Shown in pieces: positions 9,391 to 18,382 of a DNA stretch of 64,000 bases (position 1 is its first letter; each line of letters opens with the position of its first letter). The DNA lies in contig CAZEAN010000002.1 in the NCBI GenBank assembly GCA_964510225.1, positions 65,702-129,701 on the forward strand, read 5' to 3'. Below the pieces are notes generated by a model. It saw nothing but the letters and a program-made list of their open reading frames with translations. It was not told the DNA's origin and ran no database searches. The translations under genes were made by a program, and so were the position numbers. The stretch is from CAZEAN01 sp964510225 (GTDB lineage: Bacteria > Planctomycetota > Planctomycetia > Isosphaerales > Isosphaeraceae).

Positions 9391-9439
9391 ACGACAGGTG
9401 CCGATCTGAAGACGCACCTGTCGTAGCTTAATATTTTTT
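9391..9439. terminator. Strong hairpin between convergent transcripts
   Basis: A perfect 11-bp stem (ACGACAGGTGC 9391-9401, GCACCTGTCGT 9414-9424) with a 12-base loop lies 20 bases beyond the stop codon of the leftward RdgC-like gene. On the + strand a TTTTTT run at 9434-9439 begins 10 bases after the stem. It probably works as a terminator, possibly in both directions. Confidence 0.6.
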
Positions 9440-9444
9440 CGGGG

Positions 9445-10611
9445 TTAGGCGGCTCGGAGCCAATCACGAATTCGGCCGAGTTCGTTTGACCAAGTGCTGT
9501 CGAGTCGTCGACGGACGTAGCATCCGTAGAGGAGATCGAGCGTTTCGGTGAGATGACGGAGGTAGTTGATCCGACCTTCCGCCGCCTCGCGGCCAGAGAC
9601 TCCATCCTCTTTGGGCAGGGAGGCCCCCGAAACAGAGAACGCCTCGGCTTGGAGGGTCAGTTCATACTGGGCCCCTTGGCGTTCCATTAGAAGGCCGGCC
9701 TTGCGGGGAAGCTTTCCAGATTGCAGGGCTCGGAGCGCTTCGGGGAGCCGAGTCGGTCCTTCGTTCGAGAGGTTATCGCGACCGGTCTCCCCCCGAGGGC
9801 AATCCAGTGTCAGTGTCTTCGAGATCATCACCGAGCATTCGGAGCCATCAGGCAACGTAAGTACATCACTCTCATGATGGAGTGTGTGCCAGAGCCAGAG
9901 CAGAAACTCGTTCCCCCAGTAATCACGGGCAGTGGGATCGGCTTCGGCCCAAGCGATACTTGAATAGAGAGCTTCATCACCTTCACCGAAGAGGGCGAGT
10001 GGGGCATCATTGCTTAAACCATCCGCCGATCCTGCTTCTAGTGCGGCTGCTGCAGCGAGACTTCCCGCCGTTACCGGCTCTAACTCACGTTCGAAAGTTT
10101 CACGGAAAAGCGGCAACAGGCGATCGAGGACCGAGCTGGATGTGCTGGCGGCATACAAGGTGTTCGTTTGACCATCCCAGAGTACGTTCGTCATTTTCCG
10201 ACGACGGAATCGGCCATCTGCCGCTTCAGCCTCGGCACGAACTTGAGCCGCCTCTTTCGCCTCTTGGCGTTGAGCCTTGGTCGGTCGCCCGGAAGGATTC
10301 TGAGCCGCCCGAGCTTCGAGTTCGATCTCTGTGTACGCTTTTAGGAGGTCGCTTGGGATTTTATCGGCATCGATCCGGAGTCCGATGTGGACGACGTCAT
10401 TGATAATATTTTTAAGGAGGTCGAAGGTCATGTCGAGAACGTGGCCGCCCCCAGACCAACCATAATGAACGCCGTCAGCGGGGTCGACATCGACTCGACG
10501 ACCGATCGCGTGGTTCGAGGCCAGTTGCAGTATGTCTTCATCGAATGGCAACGGCGATCCGCCACTGACTTGATACCGAACAAAACTGACTCGACCGTTC
10601 AAGAAGCCCAT
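9445..10611 (-). CDS. RdgC-like protein (recombination-associated exonuclease family)
   Basis: 388 residues, beginning MGFLNGRVSFVRY after a clear GGAGGAG site. The architecture matches distant RdgC relatives: an N-terminal beta-rich DNA-ring-type domain, a charged linker with a GRPTKAQRQEAKE segment like the GRK-x-x-K-x-E linker of RdgC, then a repeat beginning TLYAASTSSSVLDRLLPLFRE, and GNEFLLWLWH near residue 230, also seen in long RdgC homologues. E. coli RdgC (about 300 aa) is a ring-shaped dsDNA-binding protein that inhibits RecA. The residue match is distant, so this is a family-level call. Divergent from thrS. Confidence 0.6.
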   Translation of the reverse strand: MGFLNGRVSFVRYQVSGGSPLPFDEDILQLASNHAIGRRVDVDPADGVHYGWSGGGHVLDMTFDLLKNIINDVVHIGLRIDADKIPSDLLKAYTEIELEARAAQNPSGRPTKAQRQEAKEAAQVRAEAEAADGRFRRRKMTNVLWDGQTNTLYAASTSSSVLDRLLPLFRETFERELEPVTAGSLAAAAALEAGSADGLSNDAPLALFGEGDEALYSSIAWAEADPTARDYWGNEFLLWLWHTLHHESDVLTLPDGSECSVMISKTLTLDCPRGETGRDNLSNEGPTRLPEALRALQSGKLPRKAGLLMERQGAQYELTLQAEAFSVSGASLPKEDGVSGREAAEGRINYLRHLTETLDLLYGCYVRRRLDSTWSNELGRIRDWLRAA

Positions 10612-10960
10612 CGACGCTCCTCCGCTTATCCTGGGGCGATCTCGGAAAAACCTGATGATCAGGTGTCACCAAGCGCCGATTTCCTCACCGTGCTGAGCAT
10701 TCATCGACCATCGCCTGGTCGCTCACGAGCGAGGATCCGAGGTCAACAACCGATTAGACCGATCATTCGTGACGGATCGATTCCATCGATGAGGGTTTCG
10801 GACGAACCAAAGAACTCCCGAGGCTAGACGGCGCTCCGAGGGTCGTGCTAGCCTACCGAATTGAAGTGATTTGACGCTGTTGATGGTCTCTGCTCGCCGG
10901 TGTTGTGGATCGGAGAGGAGTAGGCTATCGTTTCCGAGGCCGGCCGATTGATGGCCGGAC
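10612..10960. other. Divergent spacer rdgC-like/thrS
   Basis: A 349-base region between divergent genes that should contain both promoters. No T-box-like leader, riboswitch or clear -35/-10 pair was recognised, and the open frames in it look accidental. Confidence 0.5.
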
Positions 10961-13141
10961 ATGATTTCGATGGTTCAGATCAAGCTCCCCGACGGATCGA
11001 TTAAAGAATATTCCGAAGGCGTCCGAGCACGCGAAGTCGCCGCCTCCATTGGCAAACGGTTGGCCGATGCTGCGATTGCTGCTGAAGCCAACGGGACGAT
11101 CGTTGATCTCGATCTCCCTCTGGAAAACGGCATTGAGACGCCGATCGAACTCCGACTCCTCACCTCAAAAGATCCTGAGGCAATAGGTGTCTTGCGGCAC
11201 TCAACGGCTCATATTATGGCTCGGGCTGTTCTCAGGCTCTTTCCGGGAGCCCAGCTTGCGTTCGGGCCGACAACGGCGAATGGCTTCTACTATGACATCA
11301 GCGTCGCCGGAAATCGGGCGATCAGTGAAGATGACTTCCCAGCGATCGAAGCCGAGATGACCCGCCTGATTAAAGACGGTGAACCCTTCGAACGCTTTAC
11401 GTTACCCATTTCCGAAGCGATGGAGTTCTGCGGCGGTCTTGGTCAGAAACTCAAGGTCGAACATATCGACGAGGAACTCCGGCAACACGGCACGGTTTCG
11501 TTCTACCGCCAAGGTGAGTTCGTCGACCTTTGTCGAGGGCCACACATCCCCCACGCGGGCAAAGTTGGTGCGTTCAAGCTTCTCTCGATTGCTGGTTCCT
11601 ATTGGAAGGGCCGGACTGACGGCCCGATGCTCCAACGCCTTTACGGGACCGCCTTCTTTGACAAGAAAGAGATGGCCGCCTACCTCGAGCGGATCGAGGA
11701 AGCGAAGAAACGGGACCACCGGAGGATCGGCAAGGACCTCGGCCTCTTCACTATCTCCGAGAAGGTTGGTCCAGGTCTCATCCTCTGGATGCCCAAAGGG
11801 GCGACGGTCCGTGGGGTCCTCGAAAATTTCTTGAAAGAAGAGTTGATCAAACGAGGCTACGAACCGGTTTACACGCCTCATATCGGTAAAGTCGAACTCT
11901 ACAAGACCTCAGGACATTATCCGTATTACCGTGACTCCCAGTTCCCGACGCTCCGGATGCTCAACGATCCGTCGATGGCTTTGGTCGCAGGCCTCGAACG
12001 GGGTGAACTCGATGATCCTGCCCAGAAGGAACTTTTGAAAGATGCTGGGATCGCCACTGATGGATACTGGGATCTCGATGCTGCAGGGCGGATCGCTTAC
12101 ATCACGGAGCGTGGTGTCAGCGAAGAGTATCTGCTCAAGCCGATGAACTGTCCGCACCACATTCAGATCTATGCTGCTCAGCCGAGAAGTTATCGCGACC
12201 TTCCGGTCCGGCTCGCTGAATTTGGCACGGTTTATCGCTACGAGCAGTCAGGTGAACTCTCGGGAATGACCCGCGTCCGTGGCTTCACTCAAGACGACGC
12301 TCACCTCTTCTGTACCCAGGAGCAAGTTCGCGACGAATTTCGGTCGACGATGGAGCTGACTCAGTTCATTCTCAGCAGTTTGGGACTGGATGACTACAAG
12401 GTCCGACTCTCCAAGAGTGACCGCGACGATCCCAAATATAAAGGGGCCGATTTCGACCTCTGGGAACGAGCGGAAGCCGACATCCGGTCGGTGCTCGACG
12501 AGATGGGTCTACCCTACGAGGAAGCTCATGGCGAGGCCGCCTTCTACGGTCCGAAGGCCGATTTCATTGTTCGTGACTGCCTCGGACGTCGTTGGCAGCT
12601 TGGTACGGTCCAACTCGATTACGTCCTCCCCGAGCGTTTCGGGCTCGAGTACAACGGTGCCGACAATGCGCCACACCGTCCGGTGATGATCCACCGCGCT
12701 CCGTTCGGCTCAATGGAGCGGTTTATGGGGATCCTCATCGAGCATTTTGCGGGGGCCTTCCCGCTCTGGCTCGCACCCGAGCAGGTCCGTGTCCTGCCGA
12801 TCTCCGACAAGTTCAACGACTATGCTGATCAGGTTCTGAACGAACTCCGCAAAGCAGGGCTCCGGAGCACCGTCGACCGTCGACCCGAGAAGATCGGGGC
12901 GAAGATCCGCGATGCTCAGCTTGAGAAGCTCCCCGTGATGCTTGTCGTCGGCGCTAAAGAGGCCGAAGCCAAGGCTGTGGCCTACAGGGACCGGATCGAC
13001 GGTGACCGCGGCACCTTCCCTCTTGCCGAAGCGGTTGCGCGACTCCAAAGCGAGTCGAATTCTCGGCAGATTCGTCAACCTGTTACGTCCATGAGCGAAC
13101 CGGCGGCGACCGATGAGCAGGCGCAACAGCATGAGTATTGA
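10961..13141 (+). CDS. thrS: Threonyl-tRNA synthetase
   Basis: 726 residues that charge tRNA-Thr with threonine. Domains in order: TGS (about 4-65), the editing domain with HSTAH (80-84) and the later CRGPH motif, then the class II catalytic core with MNCPHH (zinc ligand Cys397) and motif 3 in MIHRAPFGSMERF, and a C-terminal anticodon-binding domain. Compared with E. coli ThrRS there is an insert of about 55 residues (about 330-385) between HYPYYRDSQFP and EEYLLKPMNC and a 25-residue polar C-terminal tail. ATG 10970 (MVQIKLPDGS) is an equally plausible start; neither has a strong ribosome site. Confidence 0.97.
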   Translation: MISMVQIKLPDGSIKEYSEGVRAREVAASIGKRLADAAIAAEANGTIVDLDLPLENGIETPIELRLLTSKDPEAIGVLRHSTAHIMARAVLRLFPGAQLAFGPTTANGFYYDISVAGNRAISEDDFPAIEAEMTRLIKDGEPFERFTLPISEAMEFCGGLGQKLKVEHIDEELRQHGTVSFYRQGEFVDLCRGPHIPHAGKVGAFKLLSIAGSYWKGRTDGPMLQRLYGTAFFDKKEMAAYLERIEEAKKRDHRRIGKDLGLFTISEKVGPGLILWMPKGATVRGVLENFLKEELIKRGYEPVYTPHIGKVELYKTSGHYPYYRDSQFPTLRMLNDPSMALVAGLERGELDDPAQKELLKDAGIATDGYWDLDAAGRIAYITERGVSEEYLLKPMNCPHHIQIYAAQPRSYRDLPVRLAEFGTVYRYEQSGELSGMTRVRGFTQDDAHLFCTQEQVRDEFRSTMELTQFILSSLGLDDYKVRLSKSDRDDPKYKGADFDLWERAEADIRSVLDEMGLPYEEAHGEAAFYGPKADFIVRDCLGRRWQLGTVQLDYVLPERFGLEYNGADNAPHRPVMIHRAPFGSMERFMGILIEHFAGAFPLWLAPEQVRVLPISDKFNDYADQVLNELRKAGLRSTVDRRPEKIGAKIRDAQLEKLPVMLVVGAKEAEAKAVAYRDRIDGDRGTFPLAEAVARLQSESNSRQIRQPVTSMSEPAATDEQAQQHEY

Positions 13142-13211
13142 GCTGATCGAGAGTTCATTTTGCCAGTAGAATCCCCGAAAAACTCACGCCGGATCTAATC
13201 CGAGTCTCAGG

Positions 13212-14759
13212 TTAGAGTTGGGTTGGATCCGGGAAAGTGAGGCTTTGGAGGCGAAACGGTTTCTCGCGAGTCTCTTCGAAGATTCGGTTTGGGTCGAAGA
13301 AGGGATTCTCGGTCGGTCGAGTGACGGGCATCGTCGCGAGCCATTCCTGGAGTTCATCCTGCAACGATCGGACGATTGCTGGCAGCTCATCTGCGAGGTT
13401 TCGCTGCTCGCCGATATCCTCGACCAAGTCGAAAAGCTGTAGCTGGGGACCAGGTCGATAACGGCCTTCCCGATCAAACCGATCACCGAAGTAATCGATT
13501 AACTTGTACCGCCCCTGTCGGATGACGGCGCAGGGCGTGAGTCCCCACCGGAGGTCATAGAGCGGAAAATACCAGTAGAGTGATCGGGTCGGAAACGAGT
13601 CCTCCTGGCGAAGGATCGGCATCAGACTCTCGCCATCGAGAAGATGATCAGGAGGATCGCTGGCTCCGGCGATTTCAAGAAATGTAGGGAAAAAGTCGAC
13701 GACGTGAACTGGGGTCTTCTGGGTGATCCCTGGTTCGATTGTCCACGGCCACCGGATGATCAAAGGGACGCGGATCCCGCCTTCGTAAGGACTCCCCTTC
13801 CCAGCACGGAGCGGACTGTTGTCGAATTGTTGGTCCTTGAGCGGGAGTCTGAGGAATCCCTCTGAATCAGTTTCGATGGGCTCGATGTCGTAACGATCTG
13901 AGACACCACCGTTATCGGAAACAAAGACGACGACCGTCCGACGGCTCAAGTCTAGGTCGTTCAGCTTGGTCATCAGCCGACCAATCGAGTGATCGAGATG
14001 TTCGATTGCCGCTAGGTAGGTGGCGTTGAACATCCCAGTTTCGGGATAGCCTTGATCAAGATATTTTTGAACGATCGGTTTTGGCGCAACCACGACGCCG
14101 TGAATCGTATGATGGGCTAAGTAACAGAAAAAGGGACGATCCTGGTTGGCTTCGATGAATTGAATGGCCCGGTCCGTCAGGTAGTCAACCCCTCGGTCTT
14201 GTCCAACACTGAAGAGGGATCGCGGAACTTCGGGGGCAGCGTCATCAAAGCCATAATGGCTCGAGGCTTCAGGCTTCAGTCCCAGATAACTTCCGTCTTC
14301 ATTGGTTGTGAGATGCCACTTGCCGATGCAGGCGGTGGTATATCCTGATTCCTTCAGTGCATCGGCGATCGTCAAAGTGTTCCGCGAAAGCTGTTCAGTA
14401 TAGGTGGATTCTTGAACTCGGGCCCAGGGATAACCGTACCATGGGATAACATGCCACATTCCATTCCGTGCGGTATGTTGTCCTGTTAGCAAGGAGGCTC
14501 GTGTCGGTGTGCATTGTGGGGTCACATATCCGTCAGTGAATCGGATCCCTTGGCTTGCGAGTCGGTCGAGATGAGGGGTCGGGACGCGATCATTCCTATA
14601 ACAACCGAGTGTCGGCCATCCTTGATCGTCTGTGAGTATCAGGAGGATGTTCGGCCGTTGGTTGGTTCCATCAATCGATTGCTTGACCTGCTCGGAAGCC
14701 AAGAGATTGGTGACCCTTCCGAGTGAAAGAATAATGATGAGTGCCTTTAGTACCATCAT
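13212..14759 (-). CDS. Secreted sulfatase (arylsulfatase family)
   Basis: 515 residues from ATG 14759, chosen because a GGAGGAGGG site lies 8 bases upstream and the product then begins with a signal peptide (MMVLKALIIILSLGRVTNLLAS). The frame continues upstream into the next, divergent gene, which is an artefact. Alkaline-phosphatase-fold sulfatase: metal-binding LTDDQG near the N-terminus, CTPTR in PQCTPTRASLLTG supplying the Cys converted to formylglycine, GKWHL and VFVSDNGG. It likely removes sulfate esters from polysaccharides outside the cytoplasm. Convergent with thrS. Confidence 0.93.
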   Translation of the reverse strand: MMVLKALIIILSLGRVTNLLASEQVKQSIDGTNQRPNILLILTDDQGWPTLGCYRNDRVPTPHLDRLASQGIRFTDGYVTPQCTPTRASLLTGQHTARNGMWHVIPWYGYPWARVQESTYTEQLSRNTLTIADALKESGYTTACIGKWHLTTNEDGSYLGLKPEASSHYGFDDAAPEVPRSLFSVGQDRGVDYLTDRAIQFIEANQDRPFFCYLAHHTIHGVVVAPKPIVQKYLDQGYPETGMFNATYLAAIEHLDHSIGRLMTKLNDLDLSRRTVVVFVSDNGGVSDRYDIEPIETDSEGFLRLPLKDQQFDNSPLRAGKGSPYEGGIRVPLIIRWPWTIEPGITQKTPVHVVDFFPTFLEIAGASDPPDHLLDGESLMPILRQEDSFPTRSLYWYFPLYDLRWGLTPCAVIRQGRYKLIDYFGDRFDREGRYRPGPQLQLFDLVEDIGEQRNLADELPAIVRSLQDELQEWLATMPVTRPTENPFFDPNRIFEETREKPFRLQSLTFPDPTQL

Positions 14760-14916
14760 GGTTCGGCCCTCCTCCAATCTATCTCCAGGTAGAATCCCGA
14801 CTTGTTGCTTTGGGGGGAGCGGTCTAAAATCAGAACCTAAAGTCTCATCTGATGCACTCTTGATCATCGAAATCCCGTGAAACTGCCCGCCCTTTACCGA
14901 TAGAGGAGGAGTCCAC

Positions 14917-15603
14917 GTGTCCAATCCGATCGGGCCAACCGAACGTGAGCACGCCGCGTCACTCCAAACGCAACTGGTCCATAAACACCCGGCGGCAATC
15001 CGTTGGATGCACTGGATCAATTTTCCGGTTCTCTTCATCATGATCTACAGTGGATTACGGATCTACTGGGCGAACCACCAATATTTCTGGTTTCCCGACT
15101 CATTTTACGACCTCCTCGTTTTGGAACGGCACCTTGCCGACGGCATGAAAATTCACTTTTCGTTTATGTGGATTTTTGCTATCAACGGTCTTACTTATGT
15201 GACTTTTCTTCTCGCTTCGGGTGAGTGGCGGGTGCTCTTTCCAAACCGAGCGACCCTCAGCGAAGCCAAAGACGTCGTGTTGCACGACCTCGGGATCAGC
15301 AAGAAACCGCTGCCCGACCGTAAATTTAATGGCGCACAGCGAATCGCCTACACCGGAGTCATTCTGCTCGGCGCCGGTTCATTGATCACTGGGCTGGCGA
15401 TCTACAAACCAGTCCAACTTGGTTGGCTCATTGCCCTCCTCGGCGGCTATCAAGCGGCCCGTATTGAGCATTTTTACATTACCATGGCTTACCTGGCGTT
15501 CTTTGTCATTCACATCGTGCAAGTCATCAAGGCGGGCTGGAACAACTTCCGTTCCATGGTAACTGGCTACGAATTGGTGAAGCCTAAAATTGATGAGGCT
15601 TGA
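14917..15603 (+). CDS. Cytochrome b561-type membrane subunit
   Basis: 228 residues starting at GTG 14917 behind GGAGGAG. Four or five TM helices carry the haem-ligand pattern of the formate-dehydrogenase-gamma/b561 group: His24 and His32 (HPAAIRWMHW), His80 in KIHFSFMW, and His185 and His199 in the last helices. It should pass electrons between the quinone pool and its partner. The next gene, 87 bases downstream, is a membrane-anchored molybdopterin oxidoreductase; together they form a two-component redox enzyme analogous in layout, but not in membrane subunit family, to MsrP-MsrQ. Confidence 0.85.
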   Translation: MSNPIGPTEREHAASLQTQLVHKHPAAIRWMHWINFPVLFIMIYSGLRIYWANHQYFWFPDSFYDLLVLERHLADGMKIHFSFMWIFAINGLTYVTFLLASGEWRVLFPNRATLSEAKDVVLHDLGISKKPLPDRKFNGAQRIAYTGVILLGAGSLITGLAIYKPVQLGWLIALLGGYQAARIEHFYITMAYLAFFVIHIVQVIKAGWNNFRSMVTGYELVKPKIDEA

Positions 15604-15690
15604 ATCGGTTTCGGCCATTGCGACCGAGCCAATCAACGATTCCGGGGTTTGATCGAGCCAAGCGACAATGCTGAGGTGAGGAACTGATTC

Positions 15691-16650
15691 ATGAGCGACG
15701 CACATCAACACGATCCGTCCCCTCCGGTGGAAGAGCCTACCACGTCGGTGCCGGAGTCGAGTTCAACGTCGGTGAGTGCGGCAAAAGCCCCACAGAGTGG
15801 GACCGGTCAATCTCCGAATGGGTCCGAAAACGTTCCAGTTGCTGAACTGGTCGGACTTGACGCGAAACGTCTCTCCAGAAGAAAGACACTTCGGTCATTT
15901 GCCATTGGCGGAACGGTCGCAGCCTCGGTGTATGGCTTTTGGCGTTGGATTGCGACTCGCCCCGAGATCGGTGGTGTCGCGCGACCACTCCGGCGTGTCC
16001 TTGAGTTCAATGAGCAACTTGGCCGTTCGTTGTTTTCCGATTCGCATCTGGCCCGAGAATTTGATCCCTCCCGCTCTCGGATGCCTAAGGCGAATGGTCG
16101 TTACGGGCTCCGTGAGGAGCTCAACGTTGACGACTGGAAGCTCGTCGTTAACCAAGAAGGGGACGGCACCACACAGACTTTTACGATGGATGACCTCTAT
16201 GATCTCAAACTGCCTCGGGTGGAGATGGTCACCGAACTAATGTGTATCGAAGGATGGAGTCAGATTGTCCATTGGAGCGGTTTTCGGTTTGCTGACTTTG
16301 CCGCCCGGCTCGGTCTGGCGTCGCGTCAAGGAACACCGTACGAACCTGATGTACGCCCCGATGATTTGTTTGACTATGTCTCAATCACGACTCCCTTCAA
16401 TCCAGACAATCCATCCGATTACTACTATGTCGGCCTTGATATGCCCAGTGCTCTCCATCCGCAGACCCTCCTCTGTGATCGGATGCAGGGTGAGCCATTA
16501 GAACCGAAACATGGGGCACCACTTCGTTTGGTGATCCCCGTGAAGTATGGAGTCAAGAACATCAAGCGGATCGGCCAAATCCAGTTCCAAGATACCCGTC
16601 CCGACGACTTTTGGGCCGAGCGTGGCTATGACTGGTACGTCGGTCTCTAA
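15691..16650 (+). CDS. Sulfite-oxidase-fold molybdopterin oxidoreductase
   Basis: 319 residues. A disordered Ser/Pro/Thr-rich N-terminus (1-60) is followed by a twin-arginine-like anchor (SRRKTLRSFAIGGTVAAS, about 62-86) and a sulfite-oxidase/YedY-type catalytic domain. Cys185 in ELMCIEGWS is the expected Mo ligand; HGAPLRLVIPVKYGVKNIKRI is the conserved cofactor-binding segment. No dimerisation domain follows, as in MsrP. It probably faces the periplasm and is served by the b561 protein encoded just upstream. The substrate (protein methionine sulfoxide, sulfite or other) is not decidable from sequence. Confidence 0.88.
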   Translation: MSDAHQHDPSPPVEEPTTSVPESSSTSVSAAKAPQSGTGQSPNGSENVPVAELVGLDAKRLSRRKTLRSFAIGGTVAASVYGFWRWIATRPEIGGVARPLRRVLEFNEQLGRSLFSDSHLAREFDPSRSRMPKANGRYGLREELNVDDWKLVVNQEGDGTTQTFTMDDLYDLKLPRVEMVTELMCIEGWSQIVHWSGFRFADFAARLGLASRQGTPYEPDVRPDDLFDYVSITTPFNPDNPSDYYYVGLDMPSALHPQTLLCDRMQGEPLEPKHGAPLRLVIPVKYGVKNIKRIGQIQFQDTRPDDFWAERGYDWYVGL

Positions 16651-16679
16651 GTGTTAGCCGTCTTCGACTTTGCTTCAAC

Positions 16680-16705
16680 GCCCCCCTTCGATTCGAGTGG
16701 GGGGC
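16680..16705. terminator. GC-rich hairpin between convergent genes
   Basis: GCCCCCC (16680-16686) and GGGGGGC (16699-16705) form a 7-bp all-GC stem in the 59 bases between two convergent stop codons. No T-run follows on either strand, so it may be a transcription block or an RNA-stabilising 3' end. Confidence 0.4.
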
Positions 16706-16709
16706 CTGT

Positions 16710-18056
16710 TCAAGATCTCGATTCTGCAGCAACAGTAATCTCTTCGGGGAGGGTCGGGACCGCTTTGGCGGCGACTTCCACCGTTTGGCTGCCAAGTTCG
16801 ATCAGCGCTGAAAGTGTGATGAGTCCGACAAAAAGTGTTGCGTAGTGAGTGTAACTATCGGCGGCCATTAAGACCCAAGATTGAGGCTCAAGTGAGAGGA
16901 GTAGCCATTTGGTGATTCCGGTGGCAATCCCTGCAGCGAGCCCTCCGAGTCCGATAGTCGCTAGGAGTCGTCCACCGTTGTACTTGAGCAATCGGCCGTA
17001 ACCATCGAGTGCAGAACCCATGGTCCCACGACACCACGGTGCGGCGCCGGCGATTCCCACTGTTGCAATCGCGATTCCTTGAAGAATGATTAAGCCGGGT
17101 CCTCTCAGCAAGAAGGCGAAGACCGGTGCTGCACCAGTAGGGGCATACTCAAGCGCGAGGAAGGCCATCAGACTGAGGTACCTCGCTGGTAGTGCTGCAA
17201 CGGCTGCAAGCGTTGCTGCGGGCATTAACCTGAGGACTACAGGGAGATCGACGATCCGGGTCTCGACCATCGATTCAAACCTCCGGAGTTCCGTAAAGAC
17301 CCAGGCAGCAAGGAGGCCATCGCAAGTCGCCATCAGGATCGGGATCAGCACGATGTCGATAATCAGGCACGATTCCATCGGGAGGTCGGACGAGACGTCG
17401 ATCAGACTGATGCTGCGGTACAGCAGGTAGAATGACGCAGCGGCCCAGCAATAAGTCGACCACGAAGGAAGTGACCCAGTGGGGGCATTCCGACGCTGAC
17501 CCATATCGAACGCTCCCCAACGATCTGCTGACCCTTTGAACACAATCGCGGCTGAAACGCCAAGCAAGAGTAGGATGTCGCTGAGTCGAAAGAGATCCCG
17601 GACCGGTGTCAGTGCAGCCAAGACGCCTTCTTCCAGGGCGATCTCAGTCACTGATTTTGTTCCCTTGAGTAGGAGAACTTCCGCTAAGGCTGACTCCCGG
17701 CCGAGCCGAGTCCCCATCGAAATCGTCCATGAGAGGACGGTGATTCCGAAGAGGATCATCACGAGTCGGGACGAGTATTTGAGACGAGTCAAGCTCGCAG
17801 AGAGAAGGCGAACATGCCCTGGCAAATCGAGAACTTGGCCGAACGCCTTGGACGGGCCTTGGGCGACAGACGCGATGATCAAGAGCGCCAAGAGCCCAAA
17901 CAACCAGGTCCAAAGGCCGAGGTTGCTCGGCGTTGGTGACGGGGAAGTGAGGATCTGGCTCCAGGTCCATCGTTTGAGTGCTAACGCTGCGACTTCGTCT
18001 TCGACGCTGCTCCGCTGAGCCCAGAGCATCGGTATCATCAACAGACGATCCAACAA
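16710..18056 (-). CDS. Polytopic membrane protein of unknown function
   Basis: 448 residues with about nine to ten hydrophobic segments spread over the length (for example about 48-65, 95-113, 160-175, 200-220, 228-250, 270-300, 310-335, 360-385, 395-425) and short loops. A moderately polar loop follows TM4 (DRWGAFDMGQRRNAP). No transporter or enzyme signature was recognised. It is divergent from mfd and convergent with the molybdopterin enzyme gene; a second Met at residue 7 is possible. Confidence 0.75.
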   Translation of the reverse strand: MLDRLLMIPMLWAQRSSVEDEVAALALKRWTWSQILTSPSPTPSNLGLWTWLFGLLALLIIASVAQGPSKAFGQVLDLPGHVRLLSASLTRLKYSSRLVMILFGITVLSWTISMGTRLGRESALAEVLLLKGTKSVTEIALEEGVLAALTPVRDLFRLSDILLLLGVSAAIVFKGSADRWGAFDMGQRRNAPTGSLPSWSTYCWAAASFYLLYRSISLIDVSSDLPMESCLIIDIVLIPILMATCDGLLAAWVFTELRRFESMVETRIVDLPVVLRLMPAATLAAVAALPARYLSLMAFLALEYAPTGAAPVFAFLLRGPGLIILQGIAIATVGIAGAAPWCRGTMGSALDGYGRLLKYNGGRLLATIGLGGLAAGIATGITKWLLLSLEPQSWVLMAADSYTHYATLFVGLITLSALIELGSQTVEVAAKAVPTLPEEITVAAESRS

Positions 18057-18382
18057 CCCGTCCCCCGACTCTCACCATGTATTTGAAGGTCTACGCGACT
18101 GCATTGTAGTGTAGCGATCGCTCCCCTTGGAAACATCGTTTTACTCCGAACGAATTCATTATTCAGCAAAAAAGGAGGATACTCGAGATTCGTCTGCGGT
18201 CCCATGGGTCCCTGCAACCGCCGGAGAGAATCTCACGGAACCGAAGATAGCCTGCCTTCGACCACGACGCGGCCTGAGGGATTGTTGGCGAAGCTGAAGT
18301 TTCCCTAGGCGGATCTTGATTACCGTCATACATTAGATCGCTTTGCCAGTTGTTCACTCTCTGACTCTGCGACGAGGCTCCG
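18057..18382. other. Divergent spacer upstream of mfd
   Basis: 326 bases between divergent genes; expected to hold two promoters. I see no RNA gene, repeat or confident promoter elements. Confidence 0.5.

Noticed and set aside
14760..15041. N-terminal extension of the sulfatase
   Set aside because: It overlaps the divergent b561 gene; the signal peptide and ribosome site support the start at 14759.
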